Shown: positions 16,688 to 26,005, counted from the stretch's first letter. The stretch is DNA of 64,000 nt from Bacteroidales bacterium (GCA_024636955.1 JAGXGB010000044.1:1-64000); one strand, 5' to 3'. Made by a program: numbers and translations. The notes: a model not told the origin generated them from the sequence alone.

Positions 16688-18985
16688 CTAATATACAATC
16701 AGTAACCCTCCGCCCCAGCCAAATTCATTATCGTAGTTTGCTGACAGTGCGATATATTTTGTAAGAATGTAAAATGTATTGATGGTGTATTCCCAATCCT
16801 CTTTAAGATCATATTCCACCGAGGCACCTATTCGCCATCTCTGTGTAATAGGAATTTCTTCCCTTTCCAACGCTAATTTGAAATCTCCATTATGATCTAC
16901 CCTAAGATCTGCCCAAAGACTCATTGGTAAGAAATAGCGTAATCCGGCCGTGGCTAATTGTTCATCTTCTTTATACCTAATTCCCGTTTCAGAATTCTTT
17001 ACTTCATGGCGGGAGAAGTCACCGCCGAGGTACGCCGCGAAAAATTGTCTTGGTCCAAAGTACCTCTGCACTTTAGGTTCTATTTCATATTCACCGCTCC
17101 AGTTGCTCTTACCTTCAACATTTAGCAGCCAGTAAGTATTATGAAGGTTTAACTCACCGAAAAGGCCGTTGTTTTGTACCTGAACTTCTGCAAAGGGGAA
17201 AAAGGACCTGTCGTCCGACACAAATTTCTTGTACTGTTGCTGATCTTCTTTTAATTCAGGGTCTTGTGGATGATCATAGCTTACTGTCCGGGCCATTCCT
17301 GACATCATGTGGTAGAGCAGATGGCAATGGAAAAACCAGTCTTTATCTTCTGTAGCAGCAAATTCCATTGTTAAAGTCTCCATGGGTTCAATGTTGACAG
17401 TGTGTTTCAAAGGGGAATATTCCCCCTGTTTATTCACAACCCTGAAGAAGTGGCCATGCAAGTGCATGGGGTGACTCATCATTGTAGTGTTATGCATAAC
17501 AAAGCGTACATTCTCACCTTTATTGATCAGTATCTTGTCTGCTTTTGAAAGCGGCAAGTCATTAATTGACCATACATACCGCCTCATGTTACCGGTTAGA
17601 AAAAGATGCACTATTCGTGTGGGCCGGTCGCTGTGAAGGGTTGTTGGTACTTTTGCTTTCAGCATATCATAATTTAAAAGAACATCACCGGGAAAAGCTG
17701 CCTGTATTTGATTATAACCAGTCATTGTTGTTCCTAACGGATTTTTATGCATTCCGCCCATACTCATCGTATCATTTCCTTCTTCGTGATTCATTTTATG
17801 TTCAGGTGCCATACCCGGCGGAAAAACTTCTGTTTCAGGAGCATTCTTCGGGGCTATGCCCATTGTCATGTCCATCATATTTCCCATCTCAATCATTTCA
17901 TTTGAAAGTTTGAAATAATCAGGTCTGGGAAGTGTTGGTGCCTGATGTTTTTCTCCTTTACCAAACCATACTGAACTATGGCCTGCCCTGTCCCATGAAG
18001 TTGCACGAAACTCGTAACTACCATTCGCCGGGATTGCAATTATCAGGTCATAGGTTTCTGCTGTTGCTATGAATACCTTATTGACCACAACAGGCTCTAT
18101 TTCAAGTCCATCGGCAGCAACCACAATCATGCTGCCCCCTGAAAATTCAAGCCAGAAATGTGAAGAAGCTCCACCATTTATTACTCTTAACCTAACACTA
18201 TCACCAGGTTCAAATTCATCGGCATTCGAGGATTGATGACCATTTGCAAGAAAGGCATCATAATACACATCTGCAAGGTCAAAATCGGGCATGCGATTCC
18301 ATTCAAACCAAAGCTTAGTTCCCAGATTACCTGTTGCTATGGCCCGAGCATAGCTTTGAACTGCTTTGCGTTCAATAATATACCAGTCGCTATGCCTCTT
18401 CAATGTGCGATGCACCTCCCAGGGCTGTTCATTGATCCAATCAGATAAATGGATCACTTTCTCTTTCATGGAAATTCCATCACGGGGTTGAATTACTATA
18501 GGTCCATACTGACCAATCTGCTCATCCAATTCTGTATGAGAGTGGTACCAGTATGTACCGTGCTGAATTATTTTAAATTTGAAAAGATACGTGTCACCGG
18601 GATTAATAACCTCAGTTGTGAGTATTGGAACACCATCAAACTTATTAGGAAGAAGAATGCCGTGCCAATGGAAGGAAACTGTTTTATCCGTTTTGTTGTG
18701 AACAAATAGCTCGGCAGTATCCCCTTCTGTAAAAAGCAATGTAGGCGCCGGTATTTGACCATTTGTTGCCAGCGCGTGCATTCTTTTATTAGTGAAATTG
18801 ACTATTGTGTCGCTTACGGTCAAATGGTAGGTTACCGTATTTCCCGTTGAGTTAACTACTCTTTCAGCCCCAGGATAGTAATTTGAATCTGATTTCGAAG
18901 TCGTTGAATTCGAATGATCATCATGTTGTGCCCTGGCAATGCTAATTAAACTTACCAACATGAAGAGTAGAGTACTGTATTTCAT
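16688..18985 (-). CDS. Multicopper oxidase (CopA-like) fused to a CopB-like outer membrane barrel
   Basis: Residues 1-20 form a signal peptide. The multicopper oxidase part has all four copper motifs: HWHG at 106-109, YHSH near 147, HPMHLHGH near 504 and HCHLLYHMM near 552. A methionine-rich loop (GNMMDMTMG, DTMSMGGMHKN) typical of copper-tolerance oxidases precedes the third cupredoxin domain. From about residue 595 the chain continues into a CopB-type beta-barrel (FAEVQVQNNGLFGELN, YFGPRQFFAAYLGGDFSR, GLRYFLPMSLWADLRVD, ending GGGLLIVY). CopA and CopB are usually separate proteins encoded side by side. The gene stands alone between a terminator and an AT-rich spacer. It probably detoxifies Cu(I) at the outer membrane. 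Confidence 0.88.
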   Translation of the reverse strand: MKYSTLLFMLVSLISIARAQHDDHSNSTTSKSDSNYYPGAERVVNSTGNTVTYHLTVSDTIVNFTNKRMHALATNGQIPAPTLLFTEGDTAELFVHNKTDKTVSFHWHGILLPNKFDGVPILTTEVINPGDTYLFKFKIIQHGTYWYHSHTELDEQIGQYGPIVIQPRDGISMKEKVIHLSDWINEQPWEVHRTLKRHSDWYIIERKAVQSYARAIATGNLGTKLWFEWNRMPDFDLADVYYDAFLANGHQSSNADEFEPGDSVRLRVINGGASSHFWLEFSGGSMIVVAADGLEIEPVVVNKVFIATAETYDLIIAIPANGSYEFRATSWDRAGHSSVWFGKGEKHQAPTLPRPDYFKLSNEMIEMGNMMDMTMGIAPKNAPETEVFPPGMAPEHKMNHEEGNDTMSMGGMHKNPLGTTMTGYNQIQAAFPGDVLLNYDMLKAKVPTTLHSDRPTRIVHLFLTGNMRRYVWSINDLPLSKADKILINKGENVRFVMHNTTMMSHPMHLHGHFFRVVNKQGEYSPLKHTVNIEPMETLTMEFAATEDKDWFFHCHLLYHMMSGMARTVSYDHPQDPELKEDQQQYKKFVSDDRSFFPFAEVQVQNNGLFGELNLHNTYWLLNVEGKSNWSGEYEIEPKVQRYFGPRQFFAAYLGGDFSRHEVKNSETGIRYKEDEQLATAGLRYFLPMSLWADLRVDHNGDFKLALEREEIPITQRWRIGASVEYDLKEDWEYTINTFYILTKYIALSANYDNEFGWGGGLLIVY

Positions 18986-19264
18986 TTTTCTTGTGTTCTT
19001 ATAAATCTCAAGTTAACCTTACTAACTATATATATTCCTGGTTTTAAAACTTAAAAACCTAACAGGGAGATTATTCATTTGTTCTAACCATGTATAATTC
19101 GAGTTGAAAACATTAAGCGACAATCATCTTAACTGACTGCTGCGCGTGAATGCGGGGATAGTTGACAGCTGACAACAAAAAAAACTCAAACTTCTTTTAG
19201 GGTAAAACTCAGTTTTGTTGTCATATATATGTAGCTAACGCTTCTAACATATAAAAAGCTCATT

Positions 19265-21184
19265 ATGAGAAAAATCTACTTGCTGGTAATCATTATTTTC
19301 AATTTATTTGGAATCTTATCCGGGAATAGCTTTGCGCAAGATACACTGAACCTTTATCCGCCCTTAAACCTTCAGGCTCTGTTTCAGCAACCTGATGTGC
19401 AGTTAACATGGGAAGCACCGGTTGATACAGCTTCTTCAAACGATACTATTCCATCCGGTTTAATTGGCTACCGCATTTACTCCAACAATGAGCTGTTGGG
19501 CTTCACCCAGCATCCTACCCTTTCATACAATGATGCAACGCCCGATATACCAGTCACTTTCTATAAAGCAACGGCCGTATACGACCTTTCGTTCTATGGC
19601 TTTCCGGGAGATACAGCCGAGTCAACCCCTTCTAACATTACTTTCGTAATTACAGATATCAATTACATTAACCAACTCCCTTTCACAGAACTATTTACCA
19701 CCGGCTCTTTTCAAACCAACCTTTGGGATGTGGAGTCAGAAAACTGGCAAATTGCAGGGACTGAGGGCAATCCGGCACCATCTGTCAAATTCAATTACAG
19801 TCCTGTCATCATTAATTATTCCAAATCTTTAACAAGCTACTGGATGGATGGAAGTGGCTTTATTGACGGGGAAATAATAATGACTTTTGATCTTAACCAG
19901 CATGTTATTAACCTTACAGGTACTGAAATTCTGTTCTTCGAAGTCTTTAATGGGGATGAATGGATTGAAAAGTTACGTTTTCCTAATCTTGAAAATCTCG
20001 ATTGGCAAAATCAAACCATTGATATAACTAATGAAGCAAAAGGCAAACCTTTTAAAATAAGATTCAGGGCTGAGGGAGAAAGCACGGTCAACATCCACAG
20101 TTGGCAGATTGACAATATAGTAATTAGGCGTGAATGCAAAAAGCCTTATGATGTGATTGCAGGTTTAATTCCAGGACATGACGAGTGTGAAATTTTGATA
20201 CAATGGACATCTCCTGAAATCCCGCCACCCCCTGCCAGTGCATGGTTACGTTGGGATTATGGAGCTAATATCAATGCTATAGGTTTGCAAGGTGGTGGCA
20301 CCTTTAACGTAGCTGTTAGGTTCACATCCGAACAGCTTGTTCAATATGCAGGAACCAGCTTAACAAAGATAAAGATGTACCCTTTCTCCCCAGGGGGAAC
20401 AATCGTTTTAAAAGTTTGGACAGGACCAAATGCAAGTCAGCTTATTTTAAGTCAGCCTGTTGCCTTCTACACCTCAGGAGAATGGAATGAATTCAATCTC
20501 AACACCCCTGTCTCTATTTCAGGAACTACTGAAGTATGGTTTGGTTACCAGATAACCCATGGTTCCAATTATGTTGCCGGACATGATGCAGGTCCGGCCG
20601 TTGTTGGTTATGGTGATCTGATTTCTTTAGATGGTAATGTATGGGAATCTATGTCGCAAGCTTATGGTCTAAATTACAACTGGAATCTTGCCGGATATGT
20701 CACGGCAGGCAAAAATCTAAATGGGCTTAAGAGATCAAAATCTCTGATAGGATATAACCTGTATAGAGACGACATATTTATTGCTTACACCGCAGCAACA
20801 GAATATATCGATTATATTGAAGATTATCCTTCTCCTTGTTACACTGTAACAGCCGTTTATAGTGATTGTGAATCAGATTATAGTCAAGAAGCATGCTATC
20901 CAAAAGATTGCACAATACCTGCAGTTAAAGACTATGATCTGGAAACATTTGATATCTATCCCAACCCAGCATCTGATAAAGTCACCATTGACTACACCGG
21001 CAACATCACCAGTATGAAACTGATTGACATAATGGGCCGTGAGTTAACTGAATATAACCTTGTACCTGGCGAAACCTCCATATCATTCGACGTGAGTAAA
21101 TTCCCTGAAGGGATATATTTACTAAGGTTTGAAGCTGCTGATAACAGGAGGTACGGGAAGAAATTAGTATTAAACAAAATGTAG
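19265..21184 (+). CDS. T9SS sorting domain protein with fibronectin-like and MAM-like modules
   Basis: A 639-residue secreted protein: signal peptide ending SFAQ, then an Fn3-like module (NLQALFQQPDVQLTWEAP, LIGYRIYSNNELLG). A jelly-roll cleaved-adhesin/MAM-like module follows (LPFTELFTTGSFQTNLWDV to WQIDNIVIRRECKKPYDV), then a second jelly-roll-like region and another Fn3-like module (LIGYNLYRDDIFIAYT). The T9SS domain closes it (FDIYPNPASDKVTIDYTG). Similar architectures are common in adhesins and peptidase accessory domains. No catalytic motif was found. The stop codon lies inside a palindromic repeat. Confidence 0.88.
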   Translation: MRKIYLLVIIIFNLFGILSGNSFAQDTLNLYPPLNLQALFQQPDVQLTWEAPVDTASSNDTIPSGLIGYRIYSNNELLGFTQHPTLSYNDATPDIPVTFYKATAVYDLSFYGFPGDTAESTPSNITFVITDINYINQLPFTELFTTGSFQTNLWDVESENWQIAGTEGNPAPSVKFNYSPVIINYSKSLTSYWMDGSGFIDGEIIMTFDLNQHVINLTGTEILFFEVFNGDEWIEKLRFPNLENLDWQNQTIDITNEAKGKPFKIRFRAEGESTVNIHSWQIDNIVIRRECKKPYDVIAGLIPGHDECEILIQWTSPEIPPPPASAWLRWDYGANINAIGLQGGGTFNVAVRFTSEQLVQYAGTSLTKIKMYPFSPGGTIVLKVWTGPNASQLILSQPVAFYTSGEWNEFNLNTPVSISGTTEVWFGYQITHGSNYVAGHDAGPAVVGYGDLISLDGNVWESMSQAYGLNYNWNLAGYVTAGKNLNGLKRSKSLIGYNLYRDDIFIAYTAATEYIDYIEDYPSPCYTVTAVYSDCESDYSQEACYPKDCTIPAVKDYDLETFDIYPNPASDKVTIDYTGNITSMKLIDIMGRELTEYNLVPGETSISFDVSKFPEGIYLLRFEAADNRRYGKKLVLNKM

Positions 21185-21289
21185 GGACAGGTCGCGACCT
21201 GTCCATCACGGATGCTGGTAAACTCATTACCTTTCCATCGCGGATGCTGGTAAACTTATCTATCTGTCCATCATTGATGTTGGTAAATT
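21180..21289 (+). repeat. Gene-end palindrome followed by a three-copy ~33-base tandem repeat
   Basis: The perfect palindrome GGACAGGTCGCGACCTGTCC (21185-21204) overlaps the end of the T9SS gene. It merges into units beginning TCCATC..GGATGCTGGTAAACT at 21201, 21233 and 21266 (periods 32 and 33). Each unit can fold CCATC against GATGG-like bases. A reverse-oriented copy of the palindrome plus its flank lies at 37976-38014. Confidence 0.8.
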
Positions 21290-21367
21290 CCGGTCATGAA
21301 CATCCATCTAATTCAAATTCTTACTATATTGTCACCAATTTGAAAACACACCTCATTAGCTATTATT

Positions 21368-21534
21368 ATGCAGGAAGATATTCGTTGGAAACAGCGGTTC
21401 AGCAACTTTGAAACCTTACTGCTCATACCTACGATGAAGAAAAAGCAACCGAAGTTGAGAAACTTATCAGGAACAAGTACTTCAAATTGTTTAAAGACCT
21501 TTATAAAACCTTTTCAGACAAGAATAATGAATGA
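21368..21534 (+). pseudogene. HEPN-type (HI0074-like) nucleotidyltransferase partner, internally deleted
   Basis: The frame from the ATG at 21368 gives QEDIRWKQRFSNFETLL, the typical start of the HI0074-like nucleotidyltransferase substrate-binding (HEPN) family. In another frame the same DNA gives HTYDEEKATEVEKLIRNKYF, the typical end of that family, and stops at 21532-21534. Intact members are about 130-140 residues, so most of the middle is missing and the ends are joined out of frame. The remnant overlaps the start of the MNT gene by 8 bases (ATGAATGA), as expected for a HEPN-MNT operon. The ORF track wrongly fuses it to the MNT protein. Confidence 0.8.
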
Positions 21535-21838
21535 TCTGTTTGGTTTCAAACCGGGTGAAATTGAATTGATACGCCAAATTTTAACAGCCGAACCTGCTGT
21601 ATCAGAGGCTTACATTTTTGGAAGCAGGGCAAAGGGCAATTACAAAAGCGGAAGTGATGTTGATATTGCACTGAAAGGTCAAGATCTTAACTTACAAAAA
21701 ATAACAAGATTAAGCTTTATACTGAATGAAGAATCAGTGATGCCTTATTTCTTCGACCTTATAGATTACAACACAATCAAGGAAGTAGACTTGAAAAACC
21801 ATATAGATAGAGTCGGCATCAAAATCTTTCCATTGTAG
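21527..21838 (+). CDS. MNT-type nucleotidyltransferase-domain protein (antitoxin-like)
   Basis: A 104-residue minimal nucleotidyltransferase with the motif GSRAKGNYKSGSDVDIAL holding both metal-binding aspartates, and a final DLIDYNTI..VDLKNHI segment. I start at MNDLFGFKPGEI (21527), not at the ORF-track 21368, which reads through the HEPN remnant. In type VII toxin-antitoxin pairs, MNT proteins modify (AMPylate) and silence a HEPN ribonuclease. Here the HEPN partner is destroyed, so this copy may be a leftover or may act on another protein. Confidence 0.85.
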   Translation: MNDLFGFKPGEIELIRQILTAEPAVSEAYIFGSRAKGNYKSGSDVDIALKGQDLNLQKITRLSFILNEESVMPYFFDLIDYNTIKEVDLKNHIDRVGIKIFPL

Positions 21839-21849
21839 TTTAATTCACA

Positions 21850-23091
21850 CTATGCTTTTTGATCAATCTCTTCCAGTTTCATCTCAAAGAAGAGCCGTGT
21901 TTCTTCATCCGCAGTGGAGTGCATCAGTTGATTAAGTATATCAATATAGGTAGCCATAATGGTGAGATCATTCTTGCCGTAATCGAATATAGGCGTCATA
22001 CTCTTTTCGAAGAGCTCCGGAATGGTATATAGCTTTGTAATAATGCGGGTTTTGCCCTCCGCATCCTTAACCGCATCTGTTAAAGGCTCAGCTATAATCG
22101 TGTAAAACAGGTTTGCCAGTGAATTCATGCACAGTACTGCTGTGCCGGGGTCGTTAATACCCGGACTAAGCGCCTTTACAGCCACCTCTTGCAAATGCAA
22201 AAAACCGTAATAAACATTCTGGTCTATTTCCTGCCGGTGATAATAATTAATTGTATGAAGCATTGTCACTACATCATCCTCACTCATCGGCTTGTTAATG
22301 TGCAGAAGCGGTGCTCCCTTGAGCAGGTATTTGCCACTTGCATGTATGAATCGAACAGCAACATCATGTTTAGTTGTGAATTCAAGAAGGTCTGATTCAC
22401 TGAACCCTTCATAGTATCCGCTTACAGAAGACAGTACTTCCTGAATACTATTCCACATTTTTTTTCCATCGTATATGTCGGTCATTCCCTCTGTTTTATA
22501 CCATTGTTTTTTCTTATGAATCCGCTTCAAAGCAACCAGTGTATTGTCGTGAATTCTCTTTATCAACCTTTCGTATCTGAATAATTGCGTGATATAATTC
22601 AGGAAGTAAACAAAAAGAAATACATCAAAAATTATCAACGCCACAAGCATGTACACACTTAATACAGGCACATTGGCGTCATCTCCGGCACTAATATTAT
22701 TCAATAAGAACAGAGAAAATATGATGGTCCCTATGTAGATGCTTAGGATGAACTTTTGGGTTTTATCATCAATGATACTAGTGAGCAAGCGATTACTCAT
22801 ATGTGAAGCAGCCTGATTCATCAGAAGCATCACCATTGAAAAACTGAAAACCGTAAGTGAAATAATACCTGTTGCAATGGTAGCAACTATAGTTAATGCG
22901 GTTGTGCCCTCTGAAAGCGAAAGCCACTTAAACCGTTCTGTTATCTTTTCCCCAACGTCCGAGCTGTCCAACTCAAGCATTGCAACTGCCATCAGCACAA
23001 AAGCAATTCCTATTACAGCGGGAAGCAATCCAATGCTATGAATAAGTTTGTTGTATGCTTTTCGGATTCCTTTGCTGATTGCTTCTTTCAT
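21850..23091 (-). CDS. DUF2254 membrane protein
   Basis: A 413-residue predicted inner membrane protein. There are four N-terminal membrane segments (LLPAVIGIAFVLMAVAML, IISLTVFSFSMVMLLMNQ, FILSIYIGTIIFSLFLLN, LVALIIFDVFLFVYFLNYI) and a soluble C-terminal half with ALSPGINDPGTAVLCMNSL. The SxSMVMLLMNQAASHMSNRLL segment and the ALSPGxNDPxTA motif are characteristic of DUF2254. Function unknown. It is a single gene, convergent with the MNT gene on one side and followed upstream by a repeat array. Confidence 0.85.
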   Translation of the reverse strand: MKEAISKGIRKAYNKLIHSIGLLPAVIGIAFVLMAVAMLELDSSDVGEKITERFKWLSLSEGTTALTIVATIATGIISLTVFSFSMVMLLMNQAASHMSNRLLTSIIDDKTQKFILSIYIGTIIFSLFLLNNISAGDDANVPVLSVYMLVALIIFDVFLFVYFLNYITQLFRYERLIKRIHDNTLVALKRIHKKKQWYKTEGMTDIYDGKKMWNSIQEVLSSVSGYYEGFSESDLLEFTTKHDVAVRFIHASGKYLLKGAPLLHINKPMSEDDVVTMLHTINYYHRQEIDQNVYYGFLHLQEVAVKALSPGINDPGTAVLCMNSLANLFYTIIAEPLTDAVKDAEGKTRIITKLYTIPELFEKSMTPIFDYGKNDLTIMATYIDILNQLMHSTADEETRLFFEMKLEEIDQKA

Positions 23092-23154
23092 CTAACTGAT
23101 CTGTTGTAATAGGAACAGTTAAAGGTTTTTTATTGTTTATTGCCGCTAGCGATG

Positions 23155-23301
23155 AGTAGTGAGTAGTGAGCGGTTAAGGACAAGGCTAAAGGCTAACCCC
23201 TCGATAAAAACTCGGGGACCGAGGCTAAAGGCTAAAGTATAAAGTGGGGTTTGTTCAAAACCTATGTAAACTCTAAACCCAGAACTCAGAACCCAGAACT
23301 T
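23155..23301 (+). repeat. Composite heptamer array interrupted by the hairpin element
   Basis: AGTAGTG words (23155) are followed by GGCTAAA words. The 24-base CCTCGATAAAAACTCGG element (23197-23220) then splits the GGCTAAA run, which resumes at 23222. After GTATAAAGTGGGGTTTG come CCCAGAA-type words. The stretch GGCTAAAGTATAAAGTGGGG recurs at 51970. Confidence 0.85.
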
Positions 23302-23308
23302 CTGACTG

Positions 23309-24421
23309 CTAAATCACCAAATTAAACAAATACCCCAGCAGAATAATAAATACCGTAATGGTACCAAAAAATATCCCTATAAGCTTCCACTTCATTACTT
23401 TCTTTAGCAAAGTGGCTTCAGGTAACGATAAACCTACAACGGCCATCATAAAGGCAATAGCAGTACCCAGTGGAACTCCTTTGGCAACAAATACCTGTAT
23501 TACCGGAACTATGCCGGCGGCATTTGCATACATTGGTACTGCAATTAATACGGCTAAGGGTACTGCATACCACTTGTCGGCTGATAGGAATTCCGTAAAG
23601 AAGTTTTCCGGCACATATCCGTGCATAGCAGCTCCTATACCAATACCAATGATAACGTAAAGCAATACTTTCCGCACAATATCCCAGCCATCAGAGATAA
23701 TAGTTGGCAACCTGTCGATGAAAGGCGTCTTTTCACCTTCCCATACTTCATTTTCTTTTATAGAGTTTGCCTGGACCTGGAGCACCCAATCGGTTAAGTA
23801 TTTGTCAAGTTTAAGTTTACCCAGGAAATAACCTCCAATCATACCCATTAAAATACCACTACCTGCGTAAATTAAGGTTGCTTTTATTCCGAATAAGCCT
23901 AAAAACATGGCCACTGCAACTTCGTTAACCAAAGGTGATGTTATCAGATATGAAAAGGTTACCCCTAATGGGATACCGCCTTTTACAAAACCAATAAATA
24001 AGGGTATTGAGGAGCATGAACAAAAAGGTGTAATGGCTCCAAAGAAAGAGGCAAAGAAATATTCAAGGCCGTACAGCTTTTTTGTAGTAAGGTATATTCT
24101 TAGCCTGTCAACAGGGAAATAAGCATTAACCGCCCCCATTAAACTGCTAATCAGGAAAAGAAGGATTAAAATCTTTACAGTATCATAAAAGAAGAAATTT
24201 ACCGCTTCTCCAAAATGCGTTCCCGGATTAAGCTTTAGAAAGTCGTATGTAAAAGCGTCAACCAATTCAGGAAGAAAATGATACAGCGCAATTAATAGTG
24301 GTAATACTATTGCAATCGAAATGGTCAGGATTGTCCTTTTCTTTTTTTGTTCCTCTTTCGCAGATGACTCGTTTTGTTCAGCTTTCGCGATTGTCTCGTT
24401 TTGATCGACTAATTCATGCAT
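23309..24421 (-). CDS. Permease of the ArsP/UPF0718 (DUF318) family
   Basis: A 370-residue membrane protein with about eight to ten helices and the family signature PFCSCSSIPLFIGFVKGGIP. A second half carries GIVPVIQVFVAKGVPLGTA and VGLSLPEATLL. Studied ArsP members export trivalent organoarsenicals, but many homologues have unknown substrates. It begins with a charged cytoplasmic tail (NETIAKAEQNESSAKEEQKKK). It follows the ArsG-like gene in the same minus-strand unit, 70 bases downstream, so the pair probably forms one efflux or metal-handling operon. Confidence 0.85.
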   Translation of the reverse strand: MHELVDQNETIAKAEQNESSAKEEQKKKRTILTISIAIVLPLLIALYHFLPELVDAFTYDFLKLNPGTHFGEAVNFFFYDTVKILILLFLISSLMGAVNAYFPVDRLRIYLTTKKLYGLEYFFASFFGAITPFCSCSSIPLFIGFVKGGIPLGVTFSYLITSPLVNEVAVAMFLGLFGIKATLIYAGSGILMGMIGGYFLGKLKLDKYLTDWVLQVQANSIKENEVWEGEKTPFIDRLPTIISDGWDIVRKVLLYVIIGIGIGAAMHGYVPENFFTEFLSADKWYAVPLAVLIAVPMYANAAGIVPVIQVFVAKGVPLGTAIAFMMAVVGLSLPEATLLKKVMKWKLIGIFFGTITVFIILLGYLFNLVI

Positions 24422-24491
24422 ATTATTTCCCGAAACATTATTTACACTTGAAGCTCTGGATGAGCTCTTAACAGATGCATTTATTACTAAA

Positions 24492-25187
24492 CTAAATAAA
24501 ATAGATTACAACGTAATATAACCCAACTCCAATAAATAAAACAGCTATGATTTTGCGAAACCACAACTCGAATGTTTTTAATCTGTTGTAGGCTTTGCCC
24601 ACGTTGCCAACGGTATAAGCCAGCAACCAGGCAAACAGAATAACGGGTAATCCGGTAGCCAACGCAAAAACGAGGGGAAGAAACAACCCTGATGCACTTG
24701 AAATAGTCAGAGGAATAAGCATCCCAAAATAAAGCACACCACTATAAGGGCAAAAAGCAAGAGCGAAAACAATACCAAGCAACAAAACAGGCCAATAGCC
24801 TTTTCCTTGCCGGTTCTCCATTTTCTCTGTGAGATTTAAACCAGGGATGTTGATCCTGATAAAGTCGAGCATAAAGAGGCCGATAATAATTAATGCCGGA
24901 CCCAAAATCTTCTCACCCCAACCCTGGAATAGTCTGGTAATTTCAAACTTACTGGCTCCAAAATAGATAATAACCCCTATAAGCGTATATGAAATTGCTC
25001 TTCCGAGCGTATAAACCAGTCCGTTTAAAAACACCCGGTTCCGGTTTTCAAGGTCCCTGCTGATATATCCTATTGCTGAAATATTTGCAGCAAGCGGGCA
25101 AGGGCTTATAGCAGTGAGTATTCCCAGCGCAAATGCAGTGACTACTCCGTATGAAGAGTTTTCAAGAATACTATTAAGAAATTCCAT
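24492..25187 (-). CDS. ArsG/DsbD-like (CcdA-type) membrane transporter
   Basis: A 231-residue, six-helix membrane protein of the LysE/DsbD superfamily. Cysteines sit in helix 1 (TAISPCPLAANISAIGYI) and in helix 4 (ALAFCPYSGVLYFGMLIPL), the pattern I associate with the ArsG family of aromatic arsenical efflux permeases and with CcdA-like thiol carriers. It is the first gene of a two-gene minus-strand operon with the ArsP-like permease. A near-palindromic operator candidate lies just upstream. No arsR gene or thioredoxin partner, which often accompany such pairs, is visible nearby. Confidence 0.75.
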   Translation of the reverse strand: MEFLNSILENSSYGVVTAFALGILTAISPCPLAANISAIGYISRDLENRNRVFLNGLVYTLGRAISYTLIGVIIYFGASKFEITRLFQGWGEKILGPALIIIGLFMLDFIRINIPGLNLTEKMENRQGKGYWPVLLLGIVFALAFCPYSGVLYFGMLIPLTISSASGLFLPLVFALATGLPVILFAWLLAYTVGNVGKAYNRLKTFELWFRKIIAVLFIGVGLYYVVIYFI

Positions 25188-25259
25188 AGTGATACTTATT
25201 TATAATTGCTGTAACTCAATGTCAAGATTACATACATTTCATTTATACTTGAAATTTAT

Positions 25260-25276
25260 TTTGTAAATTTACGAAA
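25260..25276. promoter_or_regulatory. Near-palindromic operator candidate between the permease operon and the HGQP lipoprotein gene
   Basis: TTTGTAAATTTACGAAA is a 17-base near palindrome (one mismatched pair) centred on TAAATTTA. Its core also resembles a -7 box for the minus strand. ArsR-family repressors commonly bind sites of this size and kind; no repressor gene is present in the window. Confidence 0.45.
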
Positions 25277-25402
25277 TATTGCGCGATTTGAAAATCGTTA
25301 GGCTTATGCACCTGGCCAAAACAAGTCATCCTAATGTTTGTTATTAAAGCCCGGAATGCGTTAGAATTATTAGCAACATTTAGTATTAACCAACCTTAAA
25401 AC

Positions 25403-26005
25403 ATGAAATCCTCTATCGTTTTAATCATAGTATCAGTTTTCTTTATCCTGACTTCCTGCAACCAGGCAACTCAGGATTCGGACCAAACTCAACAGTCCCC
25501 CAATACGTCATCAGCATCTGAAAACCTTATGAAGGTTGATACTCTACCAACTCAACCTGAGCCTGTTAAGACTGATAATGTTGAAGTGTCAACAGGCGAA
25601 GAGAAAAATGAAGTGGCAATGCTGAACCCACCGCACGGTCAGCCTAACCACCGGTGCGATATTCCGGTTGGTGCGCCACTAAATTCGGCTCCTAAAACCT
25701 CAAATACAACAGCAGCCTCAACAACAGCAGCATCCCCAGCAACTTCAACATCAACAAACACAACAACTTCAGCAACAAATACAAATTCACCGGCAAAGTC
25801 TAATGAAACTCAGGTTTCAAGTCCCGCAACAGGTGCTGCAAGCAGTTCATTTTCTCCAACCGTTGAGAATGCCAGCAAGTTGAACAATCCTCAAAGGCAA
25901 ACCACCAGCACAACAGCAAACAAAGGTCCCAAACCCGCTACTAATCCAGCCCATGGACAACCGTATCACCGATGCGATATTGCAGTGGGAAGTCCATTGC
26001 CATAG
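25403..26005 (+). CDS. Lipoprotein with two HGQPxHRCD motifs joined by a Ser/Thr/Ala linker
   Basis: The signal ends at lipobox LTSC (Cys19). The mature chain has two near-identical boxes: NPPHGQPNHRCDIPVGAPLN (residues 75-94) and NPAHGQPYHRCDIAVGSPLP (181-200, the C-terminus). The roughly 85-residue linker between them is low-complexity, made of Ser, Thr, Ala, Asn and Pro. I know similar HGQPGHRCDI boxes from uncharacterised Bacteroidota proteins. Two histidines and one cysteine per box suggest metal binding, which is an inference. The gene is divergent from the ArsG/ArsP-like operon across a spacer with an operator-like palindrome. Confidence 0.8.
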   Translation: MKSSIVLIIVSVFFILTSCNQATQDSDQTQQSPNTSSASENLMKVDTLPTQPEPVKTDNVEVSTGEEKNEVAMLNPPHGQPNHRCDIPVGAPLNSAPKTSNTTAASTTAASPATSTSTNTTTSATNTNSPAKSNETQVSSPATGAASSSFSPTVENASKLNNPQRQTTSTTANKGPKPATNPAHGQPYHRCDIAVGSPLP

